A stretch of DNA of 33,517 bases from Planctomycetaceae bacterium (GCA_007127095.1 SKZY01000089.1:1-33517); one strand, 5' to 3'; counted from the stretch's first letter, positions 1-8,812 are shown. Translations and numbers: made by a program. Notes: a model not told the origin generated them from the letters alone.

Positions 1-23
1 CGATCAGCGGCGTCAGCAACCGA

Positions 24-254
24 TCATCCGGCCCAGTCGAGCTTGGTCATTTCCCGCAGCCGATGTTCGAAATTCCCGATCAATCCACCGACCAACACCC
101 ATCCATGAGCGGCTCGTAATTCGATCTCGCCATGCTCATTGATTCGCAAAATCGAATCACCGACGACCCCGGCGCGGTGCAATTCTCCCAGATCGATTTC
201 GCCCTCGTTGACGACATCCAGCAGGGTCTTTCCGGTCAATTCGATAAACGGCAT
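24..254 (-). CDS. Small hypothetical protein, 76 aa
   Basis: I do not recognise a named family. The protein begins MPFIELTGKTLLDVVNEGEI and is soluble, acidic and rich in Glu, Gly and Leu, with no signal peptide or membrane segment. An in-frame GTG lies 18 bases further upstream, but the ATG at 254 is preferred because a GAGAG Shine-Dalgarno-like stretch sits just before it. The stop codon is close to the window edge, so its downstream partner cannot be seen. The next gene in the same direction, the amidohydrolase, ends at 343 and may be co-transcribed. The regular beta/alpha-looking composition and good start site suggest a real gene. The function is unknown. Confidence 0.6.
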   Translation of the reverse strand: MPFIELTGKTLLDVVNEGEIDLGELHRAGVVGDSILRINEHGEIELRAAHGWVLVGGLIGNFEHRLREMTKLDWAG

Positions 255-342
255 TACACTCTCTAATTTCACTCAGCGAACCGCGGCCGGCCCGACTTCA
301 GAACGTCTCACCACGACCCGACGATTATAACTCGAACCGCTG

Positions 343-1566
343 TCAGTTGATCGTCTGGCCGCGGAGGAACCGGCGGATAATCCAGCGATCATCCCAGGCG
401 AACATCAGCCGCGCCAAGGGATCGATCGGTAGCCCGAGCCAGGCTATATCGGGGCGGATGATCAACAAATCCGCCATGGCACCAGCAGCCAACCTGCCCG
501 CGTCATCCCAACCGATCGCAGTCGCATTGCCAGCGGTGATCGCGTGCCATGCCGTCGCCGCTGCGGGAACCGGACCGCCTAGCCCCGCGGCGGCTTCGAT
601 CATCGCACGACCGACCCGCACCATACTCCGCTCGTAACCGGCGCCGATATCACTGCCCAAGGTGACCGCAACCCCCGCGTCCAGCAGCTCATGTCGCAGC
701 ATGGTTCCCGAACGGAGGAACGAATTGGCGACGGGACAATGGGCGATCCGGGTTCCGCTGGCTGCCAACCGCCGACGCGACCCGGGGTCGAGGTGGATCC
801 CATGAGCACAGACGGTCCGCGGCCCGAGCAACCCCGCGTCGGCATAAACCTGGGCGTAATCGCGACCGCCGAACAGGACCGAAACCCGCTCGCACTCCGC
901 CACCGTTTCGGCCAGATGGGTTTGAACGACGGCGCCGGTTTCCGCCGCCAAGCGGCCGGCTCGCGCGAGCAATTCGTCGCTGCAGGTGGGTGCGAATCGC
1001 GGAGTCACCGCGGCTGCGATGCGGGAACCCGGCGGAAAGCGGGACAGCAGATCGGCCGACTCGGCGATCGATCGGTCGGCCGACCGACACAACCCGGATG
1101 GCGCCTCTCGATCCATCAATACCTGACCGATGACGCCGCGGAGCCCGCGGTCGGAAGCGAGTCGCAACGCCGCCGCGGTCGCCTCGTGATGCACCGTCGC
1201 ATAGGCACAAATGCCCGTCGTGCCGTGCCGCAGACATTGATCGAACGCCCGCGACGCCGCCGCCCTAGCGTGGTCGGTGTCAGCCCAACTCAGCTCGGCC
1301 GGAAACGTGACCTGGTCGAGCCACTGCAACAAAGGCAAGCCGTGGGCTCCGATGATGTCGAATTGCGGCAGGTGCAAATGGGTGTCGATCAAACCCGGGA
1401 CGATCAAACAGTCCGGGCCACCCCAATCGGCGGCCGCCGCAAGCTCCCCCTCAATCACTTCCTCGATACGATCGTCGCGTACCCGTAGCGTCCCCGGTGC
1501 GATCCGGCAGCGTCCGGCTGGCGATGCCGTGGCGTCCTCAAGTAGCAATTGTCCGGAAATCAGCAT
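343..1566 (-). CDS. Guanine deaminase-like amidohydrolase
   Basis: This is a 407-residue metal-dependent amidohydrolase of the TRZ/ATZ/guanine deaminase branch. A metal-binding DTHLHLPQ motif lies at residues 61-68, HLAE at 217-220, CAHGIHL at 253-259 and SDIGAG at 305-310, the usual order of metal ligands in this superfamily. The stretch DYAQVYADAGLLGPRTVCAH resembles guanine deaminases, which convert guanine to xanthine in purine salvage. Other chlorohydrolase or cytosine-deaminase-like substrates remain possible. Length matches the family. It is cytoplasmic, with no signal peptide. The start ATG at 1566 has only a distant AAGG. It is transcribed divergently from the peroxiredoxin at 1740, so the 173-base gap should hold both promoters. 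Confidence 0.82.
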   Translation of the reverse strand: MLISGQLLLEDATASPAGRCRIAPGTLRVRDDRIEEVIEGELAAAADWGGPDCLIVPGLIDTHLHLPQFDIIGAHGLPLLQWLDQVTFPAELSWADTDHARAAASRAFDQCLRHGTTGICAYATVHHEATAAALRLASDRGLRGVIGQVLMDREAPSGLCRSADRSIAESADLLSRFPPGSRIAAAVTPRFAPTCSDELLARAGRLAAETGAVVQTHLAETVAECERVSVLFGGRDYAQVYADAGLLGPRTVCAHGIHLDPGSRRRLAASGTRIAHCPVANSFLRSGTMLRHELLDAGVAVTLGSDIGAGYERSMVRVGRAMIEAAAGLGGPVPAAATAWHAITAGNATAIGWDDAGRLAAGAMADLLIIRPDIAWLGLPIDPLARLMFAWDDRWIIRRFLRGQTIN

Positions 1567-1739
1567 CGACGCGAGACCTTGCGAAAAACGGACGACCAGG
1601 ATCGAGATGGTGAAACCGATTCGGACGATGGGATCGATTCAGCTTCGGCATTTTCCGACCGCGTCGGTTAGAATCTCGAGCGAAGGTCTAGGATTGTTTT
1701 CCGATTGCCCCGTTTCCCCACGTCGCGGAGTCGCTCCAC

Positions 1740-2330
1740 ATGTTTCGTCATCTCAACAGCCCCGTCGCCTGGATCGCGTTGGCGATCAGCTCCGTAATCT
1801 ATCCGGCAGCCCGTGGCGAATCTCAACCGCTGGAAGTCGGCGCCGCGGCGCCACAATTCGAAGTCCTCGACGATCGAGGCGAGAGCTGGAAGTCGGCCGA
1901 TCACGTCGGCAAACAGATCGTCGTGGTCTACTTTTATCCCGCCGACATGACCGGCGGCTGCACCGCCCAAGCCTGCGCCTTCCGTGACGACATGTCGGAT
2001 TTGGTCGACCAGGATGTCTTGGTGGTCGGCGTCAGCGGCGATTCGGTCGAAAACCACCAACTTTTCAAACGTGCCCATCAACTCAACTTCCCGCTGCTGG
2101 CCGATGTCGATGGGGCGGTTGCCGACGCCTTTGGCGTTCCGACGACGGTCGGTGAGCGGACGGTCCAAGCTGAAATCGAGGGAGTGACCTACGAACTCAA
2201 GCGGAATGTGACCCCCAAACGCTGGACATTCGTGATCGGACGCGACGGCAAAATCGCCTACAAGGATGCCAATGTCAACGCCCGCGAAGATAGCAAGCGG
2301 GTCGCCGCAGCGATCGCAAAGTTGAAGTGA
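1740..2330 (+). CDS. Exported peroxiredoxin (AhpC/TSA, Bcp/PrxQ-like)
   Basis: A 196-residue thiol peroxidase that reduces hydroperoxides. The PxxxTxxC peroxidatic motif is intact (PADMTGGC, Cys74) and a second Cys follows five residues later (Cys79), the PrxQ/Bcp arrangement for an intramolecular disulfide. Residues 1-26 form a hydrophobic signal-like segment ending near AARG, so the protein probably acts outside the cytoplasm. Cytoplasmic Bcp proteins are about 155 residues, and the extra length is mainly this leader. A TAGAAT hexamer at 1669-1674 could be a -10 element, but I see no good -35. murQ begins 9 bases after the stop, so the two may be co-transcribed although their roles differ. 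Confidence 0.9.
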   Translation: MFRHLNSPVAWIALAISSVIYPAARGESQPLEVGAAAPQFEVLDDRGESWKSADHVGKQIVVVYFYPADMTGGCTAQACAFRDDMSDLVDQDVLVVGVSGDSVENHQLFKRAHQLNFPLLADVDGAVADAFGVPTTVGERTVQAEIEGVTYELKRNVTPKRWTFVIGRDGKIAYKDANVNAREDSKRVAAAIAKLK

Positions 2331-2339
2331 TCGACGGCC

Positions 2340-3227
2340 ATGTTGCACCATTTGACGACCGAAGGCGTGAACCCGGCTTCGGAGCAGATCGATCGCTGTG
2401 GGGCCGATGAGATCGTCCAACTGATCCTCGCCGAAGACCGCAAAATCGCCGCTGCGGTCGCGCGGGTCGCCGACGACATCGCCCAGGCAATCGATCGGAT
2501 CGCCGCGACGCTACGCGGCGGAGGCCGACTGGTCTATCTCGGTGCGGGGACGAGCGGGCGACTCGGTGTGCTCGATGCCAGCGAGTGTCCGCCGACGTTC
2601 AACACCGATCCTGGTCAGGTCATCGGGCTGATCGCGGGCGGGCCCGACGCGCTGACGCGAGCGATCGAGGGGGCGGAGGATGACCCCGTGGCCGCCGTCG
2701 GCGATTTGCAACGGGTCGGGTTCAGCGACGCCGATGTGTTGGTCGGGATCGCCACCAGCGGACGGACTCCCTACGTTATCGGGGCGCTCCGTCATGCCAG
2801 GTCGATCGGCGCTACGACGATCGGGCTGGTATGCAATTCGCCTTCGGAAATCGATCGCTGGGCAGACGTGCTGATCGCCCCGATTCCGGGTCCGGAAATC
2901 ATCAGCGGCTCGACCCGCATGAAGGCGGGCACGGCCACCAAGATGGTGCTCAATATGTTGTCGACCGGCGCAATGATCCGACTCGGCAAGACCTACGGCA
3001 ACCTGATGGTCGACTTGCGGGCTACCAATACGAAGCTGACGCTGCGCTCCCGCCAGATCGTCGCGCGATTGACCGGATTGGCCGAAAGCGAAGCTGCACC
3101 GCTGCTCGATCGGGCCGGCGGCGAGGTCAAGACCGCGATCGTGATGCACCACCGCAGCGTTTCGGCTGAGGAGGCGAGACGGTTGCTCGAGCGGCACCAA
3201 GGTCACTTGCGGCAGGTGATTCGATGA
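2340..3227 (+). CDS. murQ: N-acetylmuramic acid 6-phosphate etherase MurQ
   Basis: A 295-residue SIS-domain lyase that removes D-lactate from MurNAc-6-phosphate to give GlcNAc-6-phosphate in peptidoglycan recycling. The family signature GAGTSGRLGVLDASECPPTF spans residues 68-87 and includes the catalytic-type glutamate (Glu82). The second signature, GSTRMKAGTATK, is at about 190-201, and the KTYGNLMVDLRATNTKL region follows. Length is typical of MurQ (about 300). The next gene, a BadF-type sugar kinase, overlaps by four bases (ATGA), which points to translational coupling and supports a cell-wall amino-sugar salvage role. No PTS transporter gene for MurNAc lies in this window. Confidence 0.95.
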   Translation: MLHHLTTEGVNPASEQIDRCGADEIVQLILAEDRKIAAAVARVADDIAQAIDRIAATLRGGGRLVYLGAGTSGRLGVLDASECPPTFNTDPGQVIGLIAGGPDALTRAIEGAEDDPVAAVGDLQRVGFSDADVLVGIATSGRTPYVIGALRHARSIGATTIGLVCNSPSEIDRWADVLIAPIPGPEIISGSTRMKAGTATKMVLNMLSTGAMIRLGKTYGNLMVDLRATNTKLTLRSRQIVARLTGLAESEAAPLLDRAGGEVKTAIVMHHRSVSAEEARRLLERHQGHLRQVIR

Positions 3228-4216
3228 GCGGCGGTGAGCCGGGCCGAGTGGCTGATGACAACGGCCCCTTCCTGATCGGGATCGACGGCGGCGGCACCAA
3301 GACCGAAGCGGTGATCGGCCGCAGGATCGAAACCGGCGACGCGGATCATAACGCTGCCGGTTGCAGCGACCCTTTCGCCGGACTTCAGATACTCGCCCGC
3401 GGCACGGCCGGACCGGCGAACCTGCAATCGGTCTCGGCCGATCAGGCCTGGCATCAGTGCCGCACCGCGATCGTCGCCGCCTTCGATTCGCTCCACTTGC
3501 CGGTCGGACAGATCGACGCTGTGGCGCTGGCGATGGCGGGTGAGGGGAGCCGGCCGCATCGCGAAGCGTTTGTCGCGGTCGTGCAAAGAGCCGGGCTGGC
3601 CGCACGGGTGATCGTCACGCATGACGCCCGACCGTTGATCGCCGCCGGTACCCCCAACGATTGCGGCGTAGCTCTGATCGCCGGTACCGGCTCGTTCGCC
3701 TACTGTCGGACCGCTGAAGGGGTTGAGGATCGTTGTGGCGGCTGGGGTTATTTGTACGGCGACGAAGGGAGCGGGTATGCGATCGCTGCGGCCGGCTTAC
3801 GGGCGGCAGTCAGGGCTGCCGACGGGCGCGGTGAACCGACCGAATTGCTGACCGCTTTCGGGCACTGGCTTGACGAACCGACCGCCACGGCCTGGTTGCC
3901 GCGACTGCGAACCTGGAACCCCGAACAGTTGGCCGGTGGTGCCAAGGTCGTACTTGAAGTCGCCGCTCGGGGCGACGCGGTCGCGAACGCGTTGATCGAT
4001 CGCGCGGCCGATCATTTGGCCCGACATTTAAAAGCGCTCTGGGATCGACGATTCGCGGGAAAACCGGTCAACCTTGCGCTCACCGGTGGCCTGCTGATCG
4101 GCGACCCGACGCTGCGAGAACGCGTCCTCAACCATTTCGTTCAGCGCGGTGGCGTCGTCGGCGAGTACCGCGTGATCACCCACCCGGTCGATACCGTCCT
4201 GACGCTACTCCGCTGA
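3224..4216 (+). CDS. BadF/BadG-family amino-sugar kinase (GlcNAc or MurNAc kinase-like)
   Basis: A 330-residue ASKHA-fold ATPase. The phosphate-1 motif IDGGGTKT is at residues 20-27, THDA at 132-135, the phosphate-2 motif AGTGSFAY at 153-160, and the typical GGWGYLYGDEGSGY segment at 172-185. These match N-acetylglucosamine kinase/BadF proteins. Its start codon overlaps the murQ stop, so it most likely phosphorylates an amino sugar such as GlcNAc or MurNAc released from peptidoglycan, which MurQ could then process. That assignment comes from context and family, and the sugar specificity cannot be read from the sequence. It is cytoplasmic. The gene ends 5 bases before the convergent lipoprotein gene, with no obvious terminator between them. 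Confidence 0.88.
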   Translation: MSGGEPGRVADDNGPFLIGIDGGGTKTEAVIGRRIETGDADHNAAGCSDPFAGLQILARGTAGPANLQSVSADQAWHQCRTAIVAAFDSLHLPVGQIDAVALAMAGEGSRPHREAFVAVVQRAGLAARVIVTHDARPLIAAGTPNDCGVALIAGTGSFAYCRTAEGVEDRCGGWGYLYGDEGSGYAIAAAGLRAAVRAADGRGEPTELLTAFGHWLDEPTATAWLPRLRTWNPEQLAGGAKVVLEVAARGDAVANALIDRAADHLARHLKALWDRRFAGKPVNLALTGGLLIGDPTLRERVLNHFVQRGGVVGEYRVITHPVDTVLTLLR

Positions 4217-4221
4217 TCGTC

Positions 4222-4476
4222 CTAGCGGCCGATCCAGGGCATTGAATCTTGGACGATCCGACTTCGCACCGGTTCAGGCAGCGGGTTCTCGTAACCCGGC
4301 GGACGCGCACCGGCTTCATACGGACCAATATCGTTTTGCGGATAGGGGTCGTGAACGACCGCCGAGGCTTGCTGCTGCTGGAGCGGCCCAGGCGGGGCGA
4401 ACCAATTCGTCCCCCGACATCCCAGGGCCGTCAGCGAGAGGGCCAACAGGGCGATCATGTTGAGGTTACGAAGCAT
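4222..4476 (-). CDS. Small predicted lipoprotein, 84 aa
   Basis: The protein starts MLRNLNMIALLALSLTALGC, a classic lipoprotein signal with LTALGC as lipobox and Cys20 as the lipidated residue. The mature part is short, proline- and glutamine-rich (PLQQQQ), and ends in SMPWIGR. No enzymatic motif is visible. The frame is open a further 90 codons upstream, but the lipobox placement fixes the start at 4476, and the upstream residues look non-coding. It is convergent with the kinase and divergent from mch. It is likely anchored in the envelope. I do not recognise a specific family. Confidence 0.7.
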   Translation of the reverse strand: MLRNLNMIALLALSLTALGCRGTNWFAPPGPLQQQQASAVVHDPYPQNDIGPYEAGARPPGYENPLPEPVRSRIVQDSMPWIGR

Positions 4477-4722
4477 GACGATCGTTTCCGGGAGCGAAGA
4501 TGATTCCGTATCGACGGTAGCAGAGTCGTCGATCACGGGCCAAGACGTTTTCAGGTGCTCGCTGAGTATCGATCCACGCCGAGTGACCGGGTGAGCGGAT
4601 TCCGGGTCGCCGCCCCAGTCTGCCGGTGGTGCGGTTGCGGCAGTGGCGGATGACACGGTCGCAACGCCTGGAAGCGATTCGCCCGCTTTACTCAGCCGAT
4701 CGAATCGGCCACATTTCTGAGC

Positions 4723-5706
4723 ATGCTGAACCACCAATCGTTTCAACTCTGTGCCGCCGCTGCCGATTCGGCGGTCGATGGCGAGACCGCATCGTCGTCA
4801 TCCGCGGCGATCTCGCGGGGGATCGCCAGACACAGCGTCGGCGGCGCGACTTTGCTCGACGCCGGTGTCGCCGTGACCGGATCGCTCGACGCCGGGCTGC
4901 TGATGTCGCGAGTCTGCCTGGGCGACCTGGCCGACGTCGGTTTTGCCTTGGAGGATGCCGATCGCTTCGCCAGCGATGTGGCGGTGACGGTCCGCAGCGA
5001 TTCACCGGTGGCAGCCTGTCTGGGCGGTCAGTACGCCGGGTGGCCGGTATCGGTCGACAAGTATTTTGCGATGGGTAGCGGTCCGATGCGTTTGGCGCGG
5101 GGCCGTGAAGAGATGTTGCAGGCACTCGACTTGTCCGAACGGCCCGAGCGGGTCGCGGGCGTGTTGGAGTCGACCGAGTTGCCATCCGCGGAAGTGATCA
5201 GCGCGATCGCCGAACAATGCCAGATCGCCCCCGATCGACTCGCGCTGATGATCGCCCCGGCAGGTTCCTTGGCCGGTACCGTTCAGGTCGTCGCCCGCAG
5301 CGTCGAAACATCACTGCACAAACTGCATACGCTCGGATTCGATGTCCGGACCGTCTTCTCGGCTTACGGGGTCGCCCCCTTGCCGCCGCCGGCGCGGCCC
5401 GATGATGTCGTCGGCGGGATCGGCCGTACGAACGATGCGATCCTCTACGGTGGCCGGGTGACGTTGTGGGTCGACGCCGACCAGGCGGCGGTCGATGCCG
5501 TGGCGGATTCGGTGCCGAGCACCGCATCGCGTGACCACGGCCGCCCCTTCGCCTCGATCTTCAAAGATTACGGCTACGATTTCTATCAAGTCGATCCCCA
5601 CCTGTTCAGCCCCGCCGTCGTCTCGATCGTCAATCGTCGCAGCGGGTTGACCCGCCGCTGCGGGGCGATTCAGACCGACGTGTTGCGGACGTCGTTCGGC
5701 ACATGA
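4723..5706 (+). CDS. mch: Methenyltetrahydromethanopterin cyclohydrolase Mch
   Basis: A 327-residue enzyme resembling Mch, which interconverts 5,10-methenyl- and 5-formyl-tetrahydromethanopterin (EC 3.5.4.27) in the H4MPT-linked C1 pathway. Recognisable features are the N-terminal GGATLLDAGV stretch, the CLGGQYAGWPVS segment, FAMGSGPMR near residue 120, the IAPAGSLAGTVQVVARSVET block and the C-terminal GRTNDAILYGG and FKDYGYDFYQVDPHLFSP motifs. Length is that of the family (about 310-330). H4MPT enzymes are known from archaea, methylotrophic proteobacteria and planctomycetes, so this gene supports the host assignment. The start has little ribosome-binding signal. The following ATP-grasp gene overlaps by four bases (ATGA), so at least three genes probably form one transcript. 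Confidence 0.93.
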   Translation: MLNHQSFQLCAAAADSAVDGETASSSSAAISRGIARHSVGGATLLDAGVAVTGSLDAGLLMSRVCLGDLADVGFALEDADRFASDVAVTVRSDSPVAACLGGQYAGWPVSVDKYFAMGSGPMRLARGREEMLQALDLSERPERVAGVLESTELPSAEVISAIAEQCQIAPDRLALMIAPAGSLAGTVQVVARSVETSLHKLHTLGFDVRTVFSAYGVAPLPPPARPDDVVGGIGRTNDAILYGGRVTLWVDADQAAVDAVADSVPSTASRDHGRPFASIFKDYGYDFYQVDPHLFSPAVVSIVNRRSGLTRRCGAIQTDVLRTSFGT

Positions 5707-6629
5707 GCCGACCGCAAGCGACCTCCGACCGGTTGTCGACGTCGGGACCGCGGTTGTTGGCGTTAGGACCGGGTGACGGTTGGCACGCCGACCGCTTGCG
5801 CACCGCGGCGACGCAGCTCGGTGGGACCTTGGTCTACGCCGCATACGAATCGTTGGCGGCTACGATCGATGCCAGCGGACGTCGGATCGCGACGAGTTCC
5901 GCGGGCGAGTTGACCGCTTTCGATGCCGTCCTCTGTCGTACAATGCCGGCCGGATCACTCGAACAGGTTTCGTTCCGACTGGCGGTCCTGCACGCCGCGT
6001 TCGCCGCTGGTGTGCGGTTGGTCAACCCGCCGCGGACGCTCGAATTGGCGATCGACAAGTACGCCACTTTGTCAATCGTCGCGTCGCTAGGCTATCGAGT
6101 CCCCGAAACGATCGTCGTCCAGTCACGCGGCGAGGCGCTCACTGCCTTCGATTCGCTCGGCGGCGACGTTGTGGTCAAGCCGATTTTCGGCGGCGAGGGC
6201 CGCGGCGTGATGCGGATCTGCGATCGCCAGCTCGCCTGGCATGCCTTTTCGACGTTGGAACGACTCGCCAGCGTGCTCTATGTTCAAAAGTTCGTCCCGC
6301 CCGGCGGCAGCGATATCCGGCTGTTGGTGATCGGCGACCGAGTGGTCGGTATCCGCAGGACAAACGACCGTGATTTCCGTACCAACGTCTCCGGCGGCGG
6401 CATCGGGCGAGCGATCGAACCGACCCCCGAAATGACCCAGCTCGCACTCCGGGTTGCGGCGACGATGGGATTGGAAATCGGTTCGGTCGATCTGATCGAT
6501 TGCGATCGCTACGGGCACGTCATAATCGAGGTCAATGCGGTGCCGGGCTGGAAGGGGGCTCAGGGCTGCTGTGATGTCGACCTGGCCGAGATGATGATCC
6601 GTCAATTGATTCGGGAGTCGAGTACGTGA
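5703..6629 (+). CDS. RimK-like ATP-grasp ligase in the mch operon
   Basis: A 308-residue ATP-grasp protein. VVKPIFGGEGRGVMRI (around residues 158-173) is the typical ATP-binding lysine/glycine-rich loop, and the end of the fold shows the acidic/Asn metal site in VIIEVNAVPGWKG (about 279-291). Such enzymes join a carboxylate to an amine with ATP. RimK-type genes are repeatedly found beside H4MPT/methanofuran C1 genes in bacteria, where glutamylation or a similar ligation in cofactor biosynthesis is the favoured role. Coupling to mch by ATGA overlap supports that here, but the substrate is inferred. It overlaps the next gene by four bases (GTGA). Confidence 0.85.
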   Translation: MSRPQATSDRLSTSGPRLLALGPGDGWHADRLRTAATQLGGTLVYAAYESLAATIDASGRRIATSSAGELTAFDAVLCRTMPAGSLEQVSFRLAVLHAAFAAGVRLVNPPRTLELAIDKYATLSIVASLGYRVPETIVVQSRGEALTAFDSLGGDVVVKPIFGGEGRGVMRICDRQLAWHAFSTLERLASVLYVQKFVPPGGSDIRLLVIGDRVVGIRRTNDRDFRTNVSGGGIGRAIEPTPEMTQLALRVAATMGLEIGSVDLIDCDRYGHVIIEVNAVPGWKGAQGCCDVDLAEMMIRQLIRESST

Positions 6630-8329
6630 CCACCGCCGATCACCAGGCCAATATCGCGGCCCGTTTGTCGATCTGGGCCAAACGCATCCCAGGCGGGATC
6701 GCGATCGCCGAACCCGAGTCGGCCGTACAGGCCGATGGGACCCGGTCGTATCGCCTGACCACCTTCGCCCAGCTTGATAGCGAGAGTGACCGGATCGCCC
6801 GTGGCCTACTCCGCTGGGGAGTCCGGCCGGGCATGCGGTTGGTGATGCTGGTCCCCTTCGGCTCGCTATTCATCCGCTTGACCTTCGCCCTGCTCAAGGC
6901 CGGGGTGACGGTTGTACTGATCGATCCCGGGATGGGACGGAAACACCTGGTCGATTGCCTCGCCGAGTCCGAACCGGACGGTTTTGTCGGGATCGCCAAG
7001 GCCCAGGCAATCCGGACGCTGCTGCGACACCGTTTTCCGACCGCCCGTTGGAACGTAACGGTCGGCGATCGCTGGTATCAACGGCGTTGGTTTTGGGGTG
7101 GCCGAACGCTGGGTCAAATCGTGGCGCTCGGCAGCAGCGAACCAGCCGTCACAGCCCCCGACGAATTGCCGACGATGAAGGCGAGCGATAACGCCGCGGT
7201 CATCTTTACCACCGGCAGCACGGGACCGCCCAAAGGTGTCGCCTATACCCACGGCACTTTCAACGCCCAAGTCGATCTGATCCGTGACCGCTACGACATC
7301 CACGCCGGCAGCCGAGACCTGGCCTGTTTCCCGCTGTTCGGACTGTTCGATAACGTGATGGGGGTGACCACCGTGATCCCCGATATGGACCCAACGCGGC
7401 CGGCGGACGTTAACCCCGAGCGGCTGTTCGAAGCGATCAACCACTGGGAAATCGACCAGGCATTCGGATCGCCCGCGCTCTGGCATCGAGTCGTCTCCTG
7501 GTGTGAACAGACCGGCAACGGCTTTCCGACGCTGCGGCGTGTGCTCTCGGCCGGCGCCCCGGTGCCCGCCGAAACGCTCCGAAAACTCCGTCGCTTCGTC
7601 CACCCCGATGCCGACATCATGACGCCCTACGGCGCCACCGAAGCGTTGCCAGTGGCCTCGATCGAGTCGCGACAGGTGATCGCCGAAACCGGGCCGGCCG
7701 CCGCCAAAGGACGCGGCGTCTGCGTCGGGACCCGCTTCGATCGGATCGAATGGAAGGTGATTCAGATCGACGACGGGCCGCTCGCATCGATCGCCCAAAC
7801 CGTCGAAATGCCGACCGGTAAGATCGGTGAACTGATGGTCGCCGGCCCCGTCGTCACCTCCCAATACGTGGTTCGCACCGATCAAAATGCCTTTCACAAG
7901 GTCGTCGATGGTGACCGCATCTGGCATCGGATGGGAGATGTCGGATATCTCGATGCCAACGACCAGTTCTGGTTCTGTGGCCGCAAAGGACACCGCGTGC
8001 GGAATGCGGGCAAGACCTGGTTCACGATCCCCTGCGAGGCCGTCTTCAACGTCCATCCAGCGGTCTATCGCAGCGCCTTGGTGGGACTCGGTCGGCCCGG
8101 TGAACAAACGCCGGTAATCATCGTCGAGCCGCATCCCGACCAGCGTCCAGTAGGGCCGGCTGCCAACTCGCGATTGATCAAAGAGCTGCAGGAATTGGCG
8201 GTGCGCAATCCGCTGACTCGGCGGATCGAAGACGTTCGGATCTATCCCGGCCGATTGCCGGTCGACATCCGTCACAACAGCAAAATTTTCCGCGAACGGC
8301 TCGCCGCGGAGATCAACCGAGTCGGGTAG
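6626..8329 (+). CDS. AMP-dependent synthetase, OleC-like (fatty acid CoA ligase family)
   Basis: A 567-residue ANL-superfamily adenylating enzyme. The core P-loop-like motif FTTGSTGPPKGVAYTHG is near residue 193, the YGATEALP motif near 336, GDVGYLD near 433, and a C-terminal lysine lies in NSKIFRERLA near 553. The NSKIFRE ending and overall layout resemble OleC, which makes beta-lactones from beta-hydroxy acids in long-chain olefin synthesis. No oleA, oleB or oleD is visible in the window, so olefin synthesis is not shown, and a different carboxylate substrate is possible. The start is GTG inside the stop of the ATP-grasp gene, so translation is coupled to the C1 cluster, which is an unexpected partner. 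Confidence 0.82.
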   Translation: MTTADHQANIAARLSIWAKRIPGGIAIAEPESAVQADGTRSYRLTTFAQLDSESDRIARGLLRWGVRPGMRLVMLVPFGSLFIRLTFALLKAGVTVVLIDPGMGRKHLVDCLAESEPDGFVGIAKAQAIRTLLRHRFPTARWNVTVGDRWYQRRWFWGGRTLGQIVALGSSEPAVTAPDELPTMKASDNAAVIFTTGSTGPPKGVAYTHGTFNAQVDLIRDRYDIHAGSRDLACFPLFGLFDNVMGVTTVIPDMDPTRPADVNPERLFEAINHWEIDQAFGSPALWHRVVSWCEQTGNGFPTLRRVLSAGAPVPAETLRKLRRFVHPDADIMTPYGATEALPVASIESRQVIAETGPAAAKGRGVCVGTRFDRIEWKVIQIDDGPLASIAQTVEMPTGKIGELMVAGPVVTSQYVVRTDQNAFHKVVDGDRIWHRMGDVGYLDANDQFWFCGRKGHRVRNAGKTWFTIPCEAVFNVHPAVYRSALVGLGRPGEQTPVIIVEPHPDQRPVGPAANSRLIKELQELAVRNPLTRRIEDVRIYPGRLPVDIRHNSKIFRERLAAEINRVG

Positions 8330-8464
8330 GCGATGTGTGGCCAAGCTGAGGCAACCGACACTTTTTTTTGCCGGATTGACCTCAGGTGTCACCGGGCTCG
8401 CGATAACTCTCTTGACCAAGCGGTGCTTGGCGAGCAAGCGACCCCCAAACAAGGCATCCCGATC

Positions 8465-8785
8465 ATGAGCAAGTATTACGTCGAATCCGGCACCCTCCGC
8501 TGCGTCGTCTCCGCCGAATCGCCCCGCCGTGCCGCGCTCTGGGCAGTCCATCGGGCGATGCAGCAGATCATGCCGATCGATGAGCCGGTTCCGACCGAAC
8601 CGGAAGAAAAACACGAGCGTTCAAAAAATCAAGGCGTGATGGTACTCGGCGGGACGATCCGTACCAGCGAACGCGGATTTTGCGGTGGCGACGAGACGAC
8701 GCTGCCGACCTTCGAAGTCGTTACCGAGTGGAACCAGTTGGTCAACACGCTCGATCGACTCGAAACCCTGCTCGGTCGCGATTGA
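8465..8785 (+). CDS. Small conserved-looking protein, 106 aa, unknown function
   Basis: Start ATG at 8465 (MSKYYVESGTLRCVVSAESP), preceded by AAGG about ten bases upstream. The reading frame is open further upstream, but the extra residues are Cys/Arg-rich and look non-coding. The protein is soluble, with beta-strand-like N- and C-terminal parts around a charged linker (EPEEKHERSKN). A FCGGDE segment and a C-terminal helix (WNQLVNTLDRLETLL) follow. There is no membrane segment or named domain. It lies 135 bases after the OleC-like gene. A TTGACC at 8376-8381 is a possible -35 without a convincing -10. I expect it to be conserved among planctomycetes but cannot confirm that. Confidence 0.6.
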   Translation: MSKYYVESGTLRCVVSAESPRRAALWAVHRAMQQIMPIDEPVPTEPEEKHERSKNQGVMVLGGTIRTSERGFCGGDETTLPTFEVVTEWNQLVNTLDRLETLLGRD

Positions 8786-8812
8786 CGACGTCGACGACTA
8801 CGGGCGGCTCCC

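Noticed and set aside
4477-4746. N-terminal extension of the small lipoprotein to 174 residues
   Set aside because: The lipobox must lie near the N-terminus, and the extension is a Ser/Thr/Pro-rich non-coding-looking stretch that runs to the mch start.
6866-8614. 582-codon open frame on the minus strand opposite the OleC-like gene
   Set aside because: It is fully antisense to a well-supported adenylating enzyme and its translation is Asp/His/Arg-biased with no known motif, a usual effect of GC-rich codon use.
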